45,096 nucleotides of DNA from Planctomycetota bacterium. Its GTDB lineage: Bacteria; Planctomycetota; Planctomycetia; Pirellulales; Pirellulaceae. The position numbers were made by a program, and so were the translations under genes. The notes under the pieces are model-generated. The model had not been told where the DNA came from. It ran no database searches and saw nothing but the letters and a program-made list of their open reading frames with translations. Of this stretch, positions 22,535 through 30,547 are shown one piece after another. The stretch is taken from assembly GCA_029259935.1 (NCBI GenBank), contig JAJDEH010000481.1, positions 1 through 45,096 of the forward strand, given 5' to 3'. Positions within the stretch are counted from its first letter, which is position 1. Each line of letters begins with the position of its first letter.

Positions 22535-24514
22535 TCAGCGATTGGTTGACGTCCCGGTTCGAGACCGCGTCGTCGCGTTGCCTCGTGGCGCAAATGGAAC
22601 GCGACTATCCAGTTTGTTATTTGGCCGATCCGCCACCTTGGGACGCTTTCTCGATTGAGACGTCCCGGTGAGGAAGTTGTCGATTTGTGATGTCTCTTTT
22701 AGAGTGTCGAACAACCTGGCCATCTCCAGACGCAGCTTCTTTTCATGGATGTCCTTGTATAGCTCGTCGCGTACCGCGCCAAAGTCTTTGACGACCGGTT
22801 CGGTCCGGCCCAAGCAATAGAGGATGATCCACTTGTCATCAACGCCCGTCAGGCCCGAAACCTCGCCAGGATTAAGCTCAAAGGCCGCTTTTTCAATCGC
22901 CGGCCGACCGCCATTCCTTTGAATTGGCGGTACGCGTCCCAGGTTGGCTCGTGAAACGGGTTCCACCGAGTACTGCGTAGCCAGATTTCCAAAGTACTCC
23001 GCGGTTGGATTGTCTCTTGCCATCCGCCAGACATCGGTTGCTTGACGCTGGTTCGTCATGACAATCGCCAACACTTCGGCCCGCGGACCGTAGTTGGCGT
23101 CATATCCTCGCTGCAGGTCTTCTTGCGTCACCGGGACGTTATCGCCGACCAGCTTCTTGAGCGCAACGCTAGGCCACACCGCGTCTCGCACATAGAGTTC
23201 CACGGTGGCCCCATCTTGCTCGACAACATGGTCCAACCACTTCTTGACGATCGGCTTTCCGTCAGGTGTTTCAAAACCGTAGGCCAGAGCGGCACGTTCA
23301 ATTTCCGCGTCCAGTTCCGGTTGTTCGATACTAAGCTTGTTACTGCGCATCGCCTGCACCAGCAACAGCCGGTTGATTTCGCCGTCCAGCACCTCTTCGC
23401 CGTGACGGACGATACATTCTTCGGATAGTTGACGCATGGTAATGGGCGCGTTGTTGATGGTCGCGGCAACCCCCGGCATCTGCTTGCTTAATTCGGGATT
23501 GTTCAACACATTTTGAACGCGAGCATCCTCTTGCAATTTCCTAAACAGTGTAGATGCCACGTCGCGCGTTCGCTTTTCCTGCAGGTGGTCGACAATCCGC
23601 TCGCGCGCGGCAGCCAGTTGGCTGGAGCCGATCTTGTTGGCCGGAAAGTACTTGTCACATTTGAGAATGAAGAACTGATTGGCAACATGAAACACCTTCG
23701 AAACCTGCCCTTCCTGCAAGCCGAACGCGATTTCCTCAACGATGGGATCGCCCACATGCCGGCGAATCGGAGCGATCAGGCCTCCGACGCTGGCCGATGT
23801 TGAATCTTTTGAATACTTTTCGGCCAACTTTTTGAACGATTCCGGCTTTGCTGCCGCCATGGCATGGACGCGGTCAGCCTCTGCTTTATTGTCTAGCGAA
23901 ATGATGCGCACCTGCACGCGCGGGCCAAGTTCCGCGTCCAGCATCTTGTTGACCTCTTCTTCCGGCACTCGAATGCTATCGGCCGACAGACGGCGCAGGG
24001 CAATCGTTGGGAACACGATGTCACGTGCGTACTGTTTCGGAGAAATATTACGTTCCTCGTTCAGCATCCTGATCCACTGGTCTGACGTCATGCGAAACTT
24101 CTTCGCCAGCCGGCTGATTTCTTCGTCCACTTCTCGCTGAGTGATTTGGATCCCCTTCTGCTGGCAGGCATGCAGAATCAACTGCTTGTTGACCATGCTC
24201 TCCAGCACCTCGGTGCCGTAGCGTCGAACGCATTCCTGGCCAAGTTGCTGACGCGTGATGGGTTCGCCATTGACCACGGCTAATGTCTTGATGCCGCTTG
24301 CCGGAGTGGCGGAGGTACGCACGGCGTTGGCGGCCGCACCTTTCGTGGTTCGCAACGAGGATCTTGGAACTTGGGCGCTTGCCGTTTCGACGGGACCGAT
24401 GTTCCGAACAGCCAGAGCGATAGCAACGATGGTAACGGCGCTGATCCCGACGGATAAAAGAATCCTAGCGGATCTCCAACGGGGTACTCGGTGGAATGCT
24501 TCCTTGCGAGTCAT
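22535..24514 (-). CDS. Envelope protein with two SurA/parvulin-like PPIase units
   Basis: A 659-aa protein starting at ATG 24514, with GGAGA at 24521-24525 on the plus complement, 6 nt away. The longer frame to 24652 lacks a better start. One TM or signal segment occupies residues 17-37. Unit 1 (78-290) has a SurA-N-like part (VNGEPITRQQLGQECVRRYG, then a chaperone-like helix set) and a parvulin-like domain (FKKLAEKYSKDSTSASVGG, then VEEIAFGLQEGQVSKVF). Unit 2 (349 to about 610) repeats the same order (INNAPITMRQLSEECIVRHG, then IEKAAFELNPGEVSGL). The tail is basic and Arg/Thr-rich. It probably assists folding of exported proteins. The second parvulin domain looks more divergent and may have lost isomerase activity. 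Confidence 0.88.
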   Translation of the reverse strand: MTRKEAFHRVPRWRSARILLSVGISAVTIVAIALAVRNIGPVETASAQVPRSSLRTTKGAAANAVRTSATPASGIKTLAVVNGEPITRQQLGQECVRRYGTEVLESMVNKQLILHACQQKGIQITQREVDEEISRLAKKFRMTSDQWIRMLNEERNISPKQYARDIVFPTIALRRLSADSIRVPEEEVNKMLDAELGPRVQVRIISLDNKAEADRVHAMAAAKPESFKKLAEKYSKDSTSASVGGLIAPIRRHVGDPIVEEIAFGLQEGQVSKVFHVANQFFILKCDKYFPANKIGSSQLAAARERIVDHLQEKRTRDVASTLFRKLQEDARVQNVLNNPELSKQMPGVAATINNAPITMRQLSEECIVRHGEEVLDGEINRLLLVQAMRSNKLSIEQPELDAEIERAALAYGFETPDGKPIVKKWLDHVVEQDGATVELYVRDAVWPSVALKKLVGDNVPVTQEDLQRGYDANYGPRAEVLAIVMTNQRQATDVWRMARDNPTAEYFGNLATQYSVEPVSRANLGRVPPIQRNGGRPAIEKAAFELNPGEVSGLTGVDDKWIILYCLGRTEPVVKDFGAVRDELYKDIHEKKLRLEMARLFDTLKETSQIDNFLTGTSQSRKRPKVADRPNNKLDSRVPFAPRGNATTRSRTGTSTNR

Positions 24515-24592
24515 TTCGGTTCTCCATAACCTTTGACGGCGCGGCAGTTTAGGGGGCGACGTCAGCCAGAATGCTGAGAGACAAGAGGGCGG

Positions 24593-24621
24593 AGTATAGA
24601 GACGCGGTTTTTGGCGGTCAA
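24593..24621 (-). promoter_or_regulatory. Predicted sigma70-like promoter of the parvulin-repeat gene
   Basis: On the minus strand TTGACC (24621-24616) and TATACT (24598-24593) are spaced by 17 bp. The -10 box lies 78 bp upstream of the chosen start at 24514. This also supports that start over the 24652 codon, which would lie upstream of the promoter. Confidence 0.55.
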
Positions 24622-24801
24622 GAGAAGACCGGTAAGCTGTCAGTCGAGCCAAAAGTAAGTAGAGGCGGCCGGCAATTCCCTACGAAACGGGCGATTGCCG
24701 TAGGACCGCTGAGTTGCGCGATGGTATAAACCGCCGTGCCTCGGGCAAGGACGCCAAACGCCCCTTTTAAACGATTAGGCATTCGTCACACAACGATAAG
24801 G

Positions 24802-24853
24802 AACTTTCGGTGGTGAGCCAACAGAAGCAACTTTCGGTGGTGAGCCAACAGAA
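24802..24853 (+). repeat. Tandem duplication (27-bp period) spanning the methyltransferase start
   Basis: A 25-bp unit beginning aactttcggtggtgagcc lies at 24802-24826 and again at 24829-24853, identical in both copies, with period 27. The copies are in frame and yield the repeated residues VSQQK. Each copy contains two adjacent GTG codons, so the start signal is present twice. Confidence 0.9.
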
Positions 24854-25775
24854 ACACCGTGACTGTCTGGCATGTGGCAGTTCTAGTATTGAAAGCTGCG
24901 CTATTCACGTAGGGCCCCAATACTCACGGGACTATCGATATTCCCAGTGCCAGGACTGCGGATTCATCTTTGTCAATCCGCGACCGTCGCCGGAAGAGGT
25001 TGAACAGGTCTACAGCGCGCACACGAACCCGTTCATGCAGGACGACTATGAAGGCGTCGCGGCCGAGTTGGCGACCCTGGTCCGCCTCGTCCATCGACTC
25101 CAAAAGATGCGGCCCAGCGGGCGGTTGTTGGACATGGGCTGTGGACGTGGCGATTTGCTGCGGGTCGCTCGCGATGCCGGCTATGAAGTTCAAGGTTCGG
25201 ATCTGGCGACCACCACGGGGCCCCACGACGACATCCCGATCTTTCCGGGATTCCTCAAGGATGCCCATTTTCCGTCTTCCTCGTTCGACGTGATTGTCAC
25301 CAGAAACACACTTGAGCATGTTTTTGATCCCGCCGAGGAACTGGTCGAACTGAATCGTCTACTTCAGCCGAGGGGAACGCTGTACATCAAGGTACCGCAT
25401 GTCCTTTACGAGAGAGGATGGCGATGCCGACTCTGCTTCCGCCGCGGTTCGCTGTTCGCCCCTCCGTTTCATTTGAACCACTTCGGCATCGACTCAATAC
25501 GGGCTATCCTGGCCCAATGCGGATTCGAAATCGTATCGTGGGAATCCGAGAGGCCATCGCAATCCAAGAGCCGCCTAAAGAACATCGTGCAAAACTCTGG
25601 CTTTGCCATGATCCAAGCGATGCGGCAGCTTACCTTCGGCACGGTTTTCCCAAAACCGCTGCTCTGCATCATCGCGAGAAAGGTTAGAGTGCCCGCAACG
25701 ATGTCGGACGCCGAGGGAAAACACTCTGTTCCCAAATCCGAATCCAAACCCGTCCCCAAACTGGCTGCCTCTTGA
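24810..25775 (+). CDS. Class I SAM-dependent methyltransferase with N-terminal zinc-ribbon-like segment
   Basis: A 321-aa protein from GTG 24810, preceded by AAGGA (24798-24802); starts at 24837/24840 are also possible because of the tandem duplication. Residues 19-50 hold two CxxC pairs (CLACG and CQDCG) in a segment FVNPRPSPEEVEQVY typical of sugar-type methyltransferases. The Rossmann motif I is LLDMGCGRGDLL, with acidic EVQGSDLA as motif II. FDVIVTRNTLEHVFDPAEE and LNRLLQPRGTLYIKVPH complete the fold. Such enzymes often act on sugars or lipids in surface polysaccharide synthesis; here the neighbours do not specify a substrate. The C terminus after residue 290 is Ser/Lys/Pro-rich and probably disordered. 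Confidence 0.88.
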   Translation: MVSQQKQLSVVSQQKHRDCLACGSSSIESCAIHVGPQYSRDYRYSQCQDCGFIFVNPRPSPEEVEQVYSAHTNPFMQDDYEGVAAELATLVRLVHRLQKMRPSGRLLDMGCGRGDLLRVARDAGYEVQGSDLATTTGPHDDIPIFPGFLKDAHFPSSSFDVIVTRNTLEHVFDPAEELVELNRLLQPRGTLYIKVPHVLYERGWRCRLCFRRGSLFAPPFHLNHFGIDSIRAILAQCGFEIVSWESERPSQSKSRLKNIVQNSGFAMIQAMRQLTFGTVFPKPLLCIIARKVRVPATMSDAEGKHSVPKSESKPVPKLAAS

Positions 25776-25830
25776 AGCGGTCGAGAGTTCGGCGCCACGT
25801 CCGACCGAAGTGCGACCAGCGGCCACGAAG

Positions 25831-27216
25831 TCAGTCTTTAAGCAAATACTGGTTGGCAATCGAGATTCCGCTGACGATCGATCCAACGATGCCCACGAAT
25901 CCTTGGTCGGTGCCGCAGAGGAAAAGATTACCGAGGTGCGTTTTTCCATCGACCCGTTTTTCCGGCGCGCCGTAGACGGCACCGTTTTCATGCCAGGTAA
26001 ACCGGTTAATCGTCTTGGGCGTGAACATGTCGGAGTCGATAACCCGTCCGCGAAAGTCTGGCAGGAAACGCACCGCCGCCGCGATCGTGCGATCATACCA
26101 GCGCAGTTTTTCTAGTTGATACTGTTCCTCGTCCAGCGACATCCATTGCTGATAGTTCGCCAGAGCCGTGATACGAATCATCGAATCGGGCAGCTTGCCG
26201 TTCGACTCGTCGTAGAGAAAATTGTTCGGCGAGCAGACCACGCCGGTACGAACGTCGCAGATTTCTTCTTCCGGATTCTGCCAGTGGAATTTTTCGGAAT
26301 CATTAAAAAAGACGATCGTCTTGTCGCAGCCCAACGTTTGCGGTTCTTTGTCCAGGACGGAAATCGTTTCGATGAACGATAGTTGGCCGGCTTGGCGAAT
26401 ATCCGGATCAACGCGATCGCACATTCTGAGCGTCTCCACCAGTCCTGCCGACGAGAGAACGTTTCGCGATTCGATTTCCTCGCCGCTGTCCAGAACCACT
26501 CCCGCCGCTCGATCACCGTCGACTTTGATTCGCTCGGCACCGCTGCGCAGCCGCAACTCGCCGCCCAGTTCGCGGAATCGGCGAACCAAATGTTTGAGAA
26601 TCAACCGCACGCCTTTGAACGGGCGGGCGAAGCCCTCCAGGTAGATGCTGCGAAACATGATGCAAAACTGGGCGAAATCCATGTCGTGTTCGCGCGCGTT
26701 GCCGTACCACATGAGCGGGCAGAGCAGCATTTCGATGAGCAGCGGATCGGTGAGCGTTTCGCCCAGTACTTGCCGGGCGGAGAGCTGGTACGCGTCGGTG
26801 TCCAGATCGTCATAGTCAATCAGTTTTTTGACAAGCCGCTGAAAGTTGTCTTTCTCTTTGGGAAACGCCCGTTCGATTTCCGACTGAAAGAATTCGAAGT
26901 TATTGCTGAAATCGAGTTCGACACCGGGAAACGCAATCCGCGAACCGACTTGTTCCGACAGTTCAAAATCCTCCCATTTGAATCGCAACTGACGAAGCAA
27001 ACGGGCAAGCGGGCCCTTTTTAGTTCCTTTGGGTGTATAGTTCGTTACCGCATGAAGGCCCACATCGTAGTCTCGTCCGCGCAACCGGTAAAAAGAGTTG
27101 AGGCCGCCAATCGTGTAGTGGCGTTCGAGCAAACAAACTCGCTTGCCGAAGTGAGCAAGACGGATGCCGGCCGCCAACCCGGACATTCCCGCGCCAATGA
27201 TGATTGTGTCGTACAT
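25831..27216 (-). CDS. FAD-dependent oxidoreductase, phytoene-desaturase / carotenoid-isomerase type
   Basis: A 461-aa flavoprotein. The N-terminal dinucleotide-binding motif is IIIGAGMSGLAAGIRL (residues 5-20), with LERHYTIGGLNS after it. The C-terminal FAD motif is NLFLCGTDQGFVGIVGSI, followed by SGISIANQYLL. Overall length and order fit the CrtI/CrtISO-like amine oxidase superfamily. Members desaturate, isomerise or hydroxylate carotenoids, or saturate isoprenoid double bonds; no other carotenoid gene is in the window, so the substrate is open. The start is ATG 27216; its upstream AAGGA touches the start codon, so the ribosome-binding site is unclear. Convergent with the methyltransferase gene. 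Confidence 0.88.
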   Translation of the reverse strand: MYDTIIIGAGMSGLAAGIRLAHFGKRVCLLERHYTIGGLNSFYRLRGRDYDVGLHAVTNYTPKGTKKGPLARLLRQLRFKWEDFELSEQVGSRIAFPGVELDFSNNFEFFQSEIERAFPKEKDNFQRLVKKLIDYDDLDTDAYQLSARQVLGETLTDPLLIEMLLCPLMWYGNAREHDMDFAQFCIMFRSIYLEGFARPFKGVRLILKHLVRRFRELGGELRLRSGAERIKVDGDRAAGVVLDSGEEIESRNVLSSAGLVETLRMCDRVDPDIRQAGQLSFIETISVLDKEPQTLGCDKTIVFFNDSEKFHWQNPEEEICDVRTGVVCSPNNFLYDESNGKLPDSMIRITALANYQQWMSLDEEQYQLEKLRWYDRTIAAAVRFLPDFRGRVIDSDMFTPKTINRFTWHENGAVYGAPEKRVDGKTHLGNLFLCGTDQGFVGIVGSIVSGISIANQYLLKD

Positions 27217-27580
27217 TCCTTGGTTGCGTGCCTAAGCGGGGTTGGAAAATGTCCACACGGTTCAGTCTATGTTCAGTCTATACGGCGAGGCCCGAGGAGG
27301 CGGCTGATTTCAATCACAAGCGTTGATTGACAGCCACGCATTGGCTCCCAAGCACGGCGCGGAGAAGGAAGGCAAGACATTTGGCTTGTTTGTCTTGAAT
27401 CATCTTCACACTACTTTAACTCAATCGCCCCTTGAGCGGAATGATCGCATCTTCCGATTCAAGTGTTTATCGTTGCTGGAATTAGATGTTACTGCCGCGC
27501 CCAGGCTCGATTCCATGTTGCACTTTGCGAACGAATGATTACAATCCCCGCGATGCTGTTGGATGTTAGGATCGACATCG
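27217..27580. other. Divergent intergenic region, 364 bp
   Basis: This is the space between the CrtI-like gene (-) and the SET gene (+), so promoters for both should be here. An 11-bp unit, gttcagtctat, is duplicated in tandem at 27260-27281, 44 bp before the CrtI-like start. On the minus strand each copy carries ATAGACT, with TATAGACT in the one read first, a possible -10 element. An 8-bp inverted repeat (CTTGAATC 27394-27401, GATTCAAG 27456-27463) lies upstream of the SET gene. No coding frame is convincing. Confidence 0.5.
27260..27281. repeat. 11-bp perfect tandem duplication upstream of the CrtI-like gene
   Basis: gttcagtctat occupies 27260-27270 and 27271-27281 with no spacer. Confidence 0.85.
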
Positions 27581-28039
27581 ATGAAGAACAACCGCCGAGG
27601 AAAGGGACGAACATTGGAAGAGAGACAGCCACAAGTCACGATTGGACCGTCGTTGTATGGCACTGGAGTCTTCGCGGACGAGGATTTTTTCGAAGAGGAT
27701 GTGATCGGCAAGATTCAAGGTGAGGTGATCGACGATGCGGATTACGAGTCGTCCTACTGCATGGAATTGGATGAAGAGAAGAAACTGGAACCTGCCCCGC
27801 CCTTTCGGTTTTTGAACCACTGTTGCGATCCCAACTGCGAACTGGTCGTTTTCGACGACGAGCCGTCGGATACGCTCTGGCTTCAAGTAATCAGGCCAAT
27901 TCTCGCGGGAGAAGAGCTGACGATTGACTATGCTTGGCCTGCGGATAACGCCATTCCCTGCGAATGTGGTGACATGAATTGCCGGGGATGGATCGTTGAC
28001 GTGAAAGAGTTGGCGCTGGTCGCGGAATTGGCTCAGTAG
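27581..28039 (+). CDS. SET domain protein (lysine methyltransferase-like)
   Basis: A 152-aa minimal SET protein. It has the G-x-G strand (SLYGTGVFADEDF), a short SET-I region, the knot motif RFLNHCCDPNC (76-86), GEELTIDYAW (110-119, with the catalytic-site Tyr) and a post-SET zinc-binding CECGDMNCRG (127-136). All core SAM- and lysine-binding motifs are present, so activity is plausible. SET enzymes methylate lysines of proteins; bacterial targets are mostly unknown. I chose ATG 27581, with AGGA at 27568-27571; an in-frame ATG at 27563 would add six residues. A strong hairpin follows the stop. Divergent from the CrtI-like gene; there is no obvious substrate gene next to it. Confidence 0.88.
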   Translation: MKNNRRGKGRTLEERQPQVTIGPSLYGTGVFADEDFFEEDVIGKIQGEVIDDADYESSYCMELDEEKKLEPAPPFRFLNHCCDPNCELVVFDDEPSDTLWLQVIRPILAGEELTIDYAWPADNAIPCECGDMNCRGWIVDVKELALVAELAQ

Positions 28040-28050
28040 CCCCACAATTA

Positions 28051-28081
28051 GGCCCGTCGGCGGTTTGCCGCCGCCCGGGCC
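28051..28081 (+). terminator. Strong GC-rich hairpin after the SET gene, possible terminator
   Basis: GGCCCG (28051-28056), CGGCGG (28058-28063), loop TTTG, CCGCCG (28068-28073) and CGGGCC (28076-28081) form a 12-bp stem with small bulges. It begins 12 bp after the stop. There is no T-tract, so classical intrinsic termination is uncertain; an mRNA-stabilising role is an alternative. Confidence 0.45.
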
Positions 28082-28189
28082 GGGCGCCAAGTGTCATCAG
28101 ACGCCTTCGTGGCGGGGCCAAGTAGCCAGAAACACGAGATGCGGCGAACCATCCCCCATCCACTCATGACCGCGGGCCTCTACGCCCGG

Positions 28190-28236
28190 ATTTGTAGGTG
28201 ATCGTCATTCAACATTTGTAGGTGATCGTCATTCAA
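28190..28236. repeat. 23-bp perfect tandem duplication (24-bp period) between SET and PDZ genes
   Basis: The unit beginning atttgtaggtgatcgtc occupies 28190-28212 and 28214-28236, separated by one C. It lies between two convergent gene ends and is not coding. Confidence 0.9.
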
Positions 28237-28315
28237 TTTCGTCGGAATGCGGCGGAAGCGGGAACTAGCGAAACGCAGTCATCCCCGTCAATTTCGGCAA
28301 TGGACGCCAAACAGC

Positions 28316-29023
28316 TCAATAGCGACGCTGCCAGTGGCTAGCCACGTGGTGGGCACCGCCGGAAACATCGGCGGTCGCGATCTGTCGAGTATAGCCGCGT
28401 ACGAATTCAATTTGGGCACCGCCCCCAGCTCCCATGGCTCGATGCAGTTGCTGCACGAGATCATCGGGCGCGAAGACGCGGCGCTGGTTGATTGCGAGGA
28501 TTTGGTCGCCGACTCGCAAGCCGCATCGGACGGCCGCACTATTTGGATGAATGTACGTCACTTGCAGTCCCGATCCCTGAGCCACGACTTGTACGCCCAA
28601 CACACCCGGTTGGCTCACGTCAAGTTGTGGAGCCGCCATGGTCGAGACCTGATGCGCGGCGGTCGCGTTGTAGGCGGTTACTCCCACCGCGTCACGTTGC
28701 CAACGCTTTACCAACTCGGCGGGCAATCGTTCATTGAGCGAGCCGGAAATCACGTCGACTCGCACCCAATCATCCGAGCGCAACGACTCGGGCAATTGCT
28801 GCTGGGTGGCGAAGGCAAGTAATTCATCGTCGGTCATGCCGGACAAGATTTCGTCCGGGCGGGCGGTCGCTCGCAACACGGGCGAATCAGACGCTTGCCA
28901 CCACGGTCCGCCGGAAAAAGAGTATCCGAAATAGCCTAACAGGCCAATCAGAAGTGTACCACCAGAATAAACAAGACGTCTGCGCGTGAGCAGACCTGCT
29001 AATTTAGCCACGATCAACTTCAT
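28316..29023 (-). CDS. Membrane-anchored PDZ domain protein
   Basis: A 235-aa protein. A strong ribosome-binding site (GGGAGA at 29036-29031 of the minus strand, 7 nt before the ATG) fixes the start. One TM segment (residues 17-36, LVYSGGTLLIGLLGYFGYSF) anchors it. An acidic helical segment leads to a PDZ domain from about residue 135: LGVQVVAQGSGLQVTYIHPN, then SAAVRCGLRVGDQILAINQ, then LVQQLHRAMGAGG. No trypsin-like protease domain precedes it, unlike DegP/HtrA proteins, so it would bind C-termini or act as a scaffold rather than cut. It is convergent with the SET gene. Function unknown. Confidence 0.85.
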   Translation of the reverse strand: MKLIVAKLAGLLTRRRLVYSGGTLLIGLLGYFGYSFSGGPWWQASDSPVLRATARPDEILSGMTDDELLAFATQQQLPESLRSDDWVRVDVISGSLNERLPAELVKRWQRDAVGVTAYNATAAHQVSTMAAPQLDVSQPGVLGVQVVAQGSGLQVTYIHPNSAAVRCGLRVGDQILAINQRRVFAPDDLVQQLHRAMGAGGGAQIEFVRGYTRQIATADVSGGAHHVASHWQRRY

Positions 29024-29400
29024 TAAGTGATCTCCCTTGCAGTTACAATTTCATCGTCCCTGACTTGGTTGAACGAAGGAAGTAAGTAAGCGTTGTTAGA
29101 AATAACCCTCCGGAATGGTCGAAGTACTACCGGTTCCTACCGTGATACGATTTCGAGATCGTCACGACGGACGGCTCGGATTGAATGAACCAGACTGACG
29201 ATCACCTGATCCGAGCGGGGTAAGTCTGCCGATTGTCGCGGCCACGGGAATTCGGCAAGGCGTTCCAGAGAATGCGCCTGACGACCGTCACAGGTTTTGG
29301 GAATTGCACATCGGCCGCCGACAGACTCGCGGGCAGTTTGCCCAAACGCTACCACAGGCAATGCTTGCCAGTGGCGCTTTAGAGGCCGAATCCGTAACCG
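29024..29400. other. Intergenic region, 377 bp
   Basis: This lies between the end of the WXD operon (29401) and the start of the PDZ gene (29023), both on the minus strand, so a PDZ promoter is expected here. An imperfect hairpin (TGA-T-ACGAT, loop TTCGAG, ATCGT-CA) lies at 29143-29163. A 74-codon minus-strand frame (29137-29361) has no recognisable content and I regard it as chance. No T-tract terminator was seen after the operon. Confidence 0.45.
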
Positions 29401-29643
29401 CTAACACGACACACCCTCCGGATCTTCACATTCCTTTTCCGCTGCCTCCAAGACCTCGGCCAACCGCTGGATGGCGGTTAGTGTCAGTTGGACTTCCGGC
29501 CCTAGCGGCTTGAGAAATGCCTGCTCGAATTGCTGGCTGGCCGAGTCGTTCCATTCGGCATTCGTTTCGCCCCATCGCTCCCGCAGTGTTTTCGCGGCAC
29601 GCATCAGGCGGCCGGTGCCGGTATGTAAGTCGCAAATTTTCAT
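29401..29643 (-). CDS. Small helical protein with WxD-(x)5-F hairpin motif, WXG100-like
   Basis: An 80-aa protein, third of an ATGA-coupled operon. It is almost wholly helical: helix 1 (about 10-30), then W31-N-D33 and F39 in EWNDSASQQFEQAF, then a second helix (50-72) and a short acidic tail. The spacing from Trp to Phe (8 residues) equals that of W43 to Y51 in ESAT-6, with Asp where WXG has Gly. This puts it close to the WXG100 layout, but it is shorter and lacks an evident YxxxD/E tail motif. Its start ATG overlaps the stop of the preceding gene. WXG100-like identity is an inference from motif and size. The neighbouring small protein has the same WxD form, so the two may pair. Confidence 0.65.
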   Translation of the reverse strand: MKICDLHTGTGRLMRAAKTLRERWGETNAEWNDSASQQFEQAFLKPLGPEVQLTLTAIQRLAEVLEAAEKECEDPEGVSC

Positions 29644-30215
29644 GCCTCGTCCTCGGCGCTAGGTGCTTCTTCCGCATCGTCGATGTCCGAGGTGGACGTC
29701 AACCCGGCCGCGGGCGGACCGGAATCGCTGGCCATCTTTGTTTCCGTATATCGATCCAGCGCCCGAATCATTCGCTCGAGCGAGGCCACCGCACGCGGAA
29801 CTTCGGAATCGAGCAGACCGTTCATTCTGGACATCTGCACTTCAAATTCCTCCGCCTCCTGCCTAACTTTGCGTTTCCATCGCTGGACGACTTTCACTTT
29901 TTCCTGCGCCGTGCGCAAGCGCTGCTTGGCCTTTTCAAAGGCCTTCTTCTCTTCATAACAGGCTTTTCGTTCGCCTGGCGTAATCGACATCTCACACCGT
30001 TCTAGATTGACGCGCGCTTCGCCGAGTTCATGCGATGCCTTGCGAACTTGCCCCGGCCAATATCGCGCTCGGTCGACCTCCATCCAGTCGACCGCCCGCC
30101 GGGCTTCTAGAATCAATTGCGTCAGCGCATCGCGAGCGCCGTGATCAAACCCTTTGACCGCCACCAAAAAGTGCTTGACAGCGTCGATCGAAGTAACCTT
30201 GGCCGGTCCGCTCAT
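29640..30215 (-). CDS. Coiled-coil protein in the WXD operon
   Basis: A 191-aa protein, second gene of the operon, joined on both sides by ATGA overlaps. It is helical throughout: a first helical region (10-70) with a literal W53-P-G55 tripeptide in RYWPGQVRKA, a long Lys/Glu-rich coiled coil (about 70-155, for example EKAKQRLRTAQEKVKVVQRW), and a disordered Ser/Pro/acidic tail. There is no signal peptide, TM segment or enzymatic motif. Its fixed place between two small WxD proteins suggests it binds or exports with them, like the longer helical partners in type VII-type operons. This is an inference; the family is unrecognised by me. Confidence 0.75.
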   Translation of the reverse strand: MSGPAKVTSIDAVKHFLVAVKGFDHGARDALTQLILEARRAVDWMEVDRARYWPGQVRKASHELGEARVNLERCEMSITPGERKACYEEKKAFEKAKQRLRTAQEKVKVVQRWKRKVRQEAEEFEVQMSRMNGLLDSEVPRAVASLERMIRALDRYTETKMASDSGPPAAGLTSTSDIDDAEEAPSAEDEA

Positions 30216-30484
30216 GACGATTGCAAATAATCTTCCAGGTGGTCGGCCTTGCGCAACAAGTAGGGGACATGCTGGTCGGCCGTGTCCAAGAACTTGGCCA
30301 ACATCTTCATGTGTTGCTCGAATTGCTCGACAAACTTCTTATGCTCCTGATCGCGCCACGAGGCACCCAGCGAGTTGAGTTGATTACCTAGCGACTGCGA
30401 CTTATCCCGCAGTTCGTGATTGAATTTCTTCAGACTTCGAGCAAAGTTGCGCAGTTCTTCAGGATCGGCAACGGCTTGTGCCAT
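30212..30484 (-). CDS. WXG100-like small helical hairpin protein (WxD variant)
   Basis: A 90-aa protein, first gene of the operon. Start ATG 30484 has GAGG at 30494-30491, 6 nt upstream; the longer open frame to 30604 lacks support and would include the promoter. It is a helix-turn-helix hairpin: helix 1 (8-38), then ASWRDQEHKKFVEQF with W43, D45 and F51, then a long second helix (50-85). Size (about 100 aa), the Trp at position 43 and the aromatic residue eight positions later match ESAT-6/WXG100 proteins, with Gly replaced by Asp. No YxxxD/E secretion tail motif is seen at the C terminus. The family relationship is an inference to be tested by profile search. Confidence 0.75.
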   Translation of the reverse strand: MAQAVADPEELRNFARSLKKFNHELRDKSQSLGNQLNSLGASWRDQEHKKFVEQFEQHMKMLAKFLDTADQHVPYLLRKADHLEDYLQSS

Positions 30485-30547
30485 GATACACCTCGTGATT
30501 GAAAGGCCGGCACCCGCCAAGGATGCCGAAGTTGATTTGCTGCCTTC

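Noticed and set aside
28190..28236. Possible CRISPR-like repeat
   Set aside because: Only two copies separated by one base, with no spacer; a simple tandem duplication.
29137..29361. 74-codon minus-strand frame in the gap before the PDZ gene
   Set aside because: No recognisable content, no ribosome-binding site, and overlapping frames of similar length on the other strand; probably chance.
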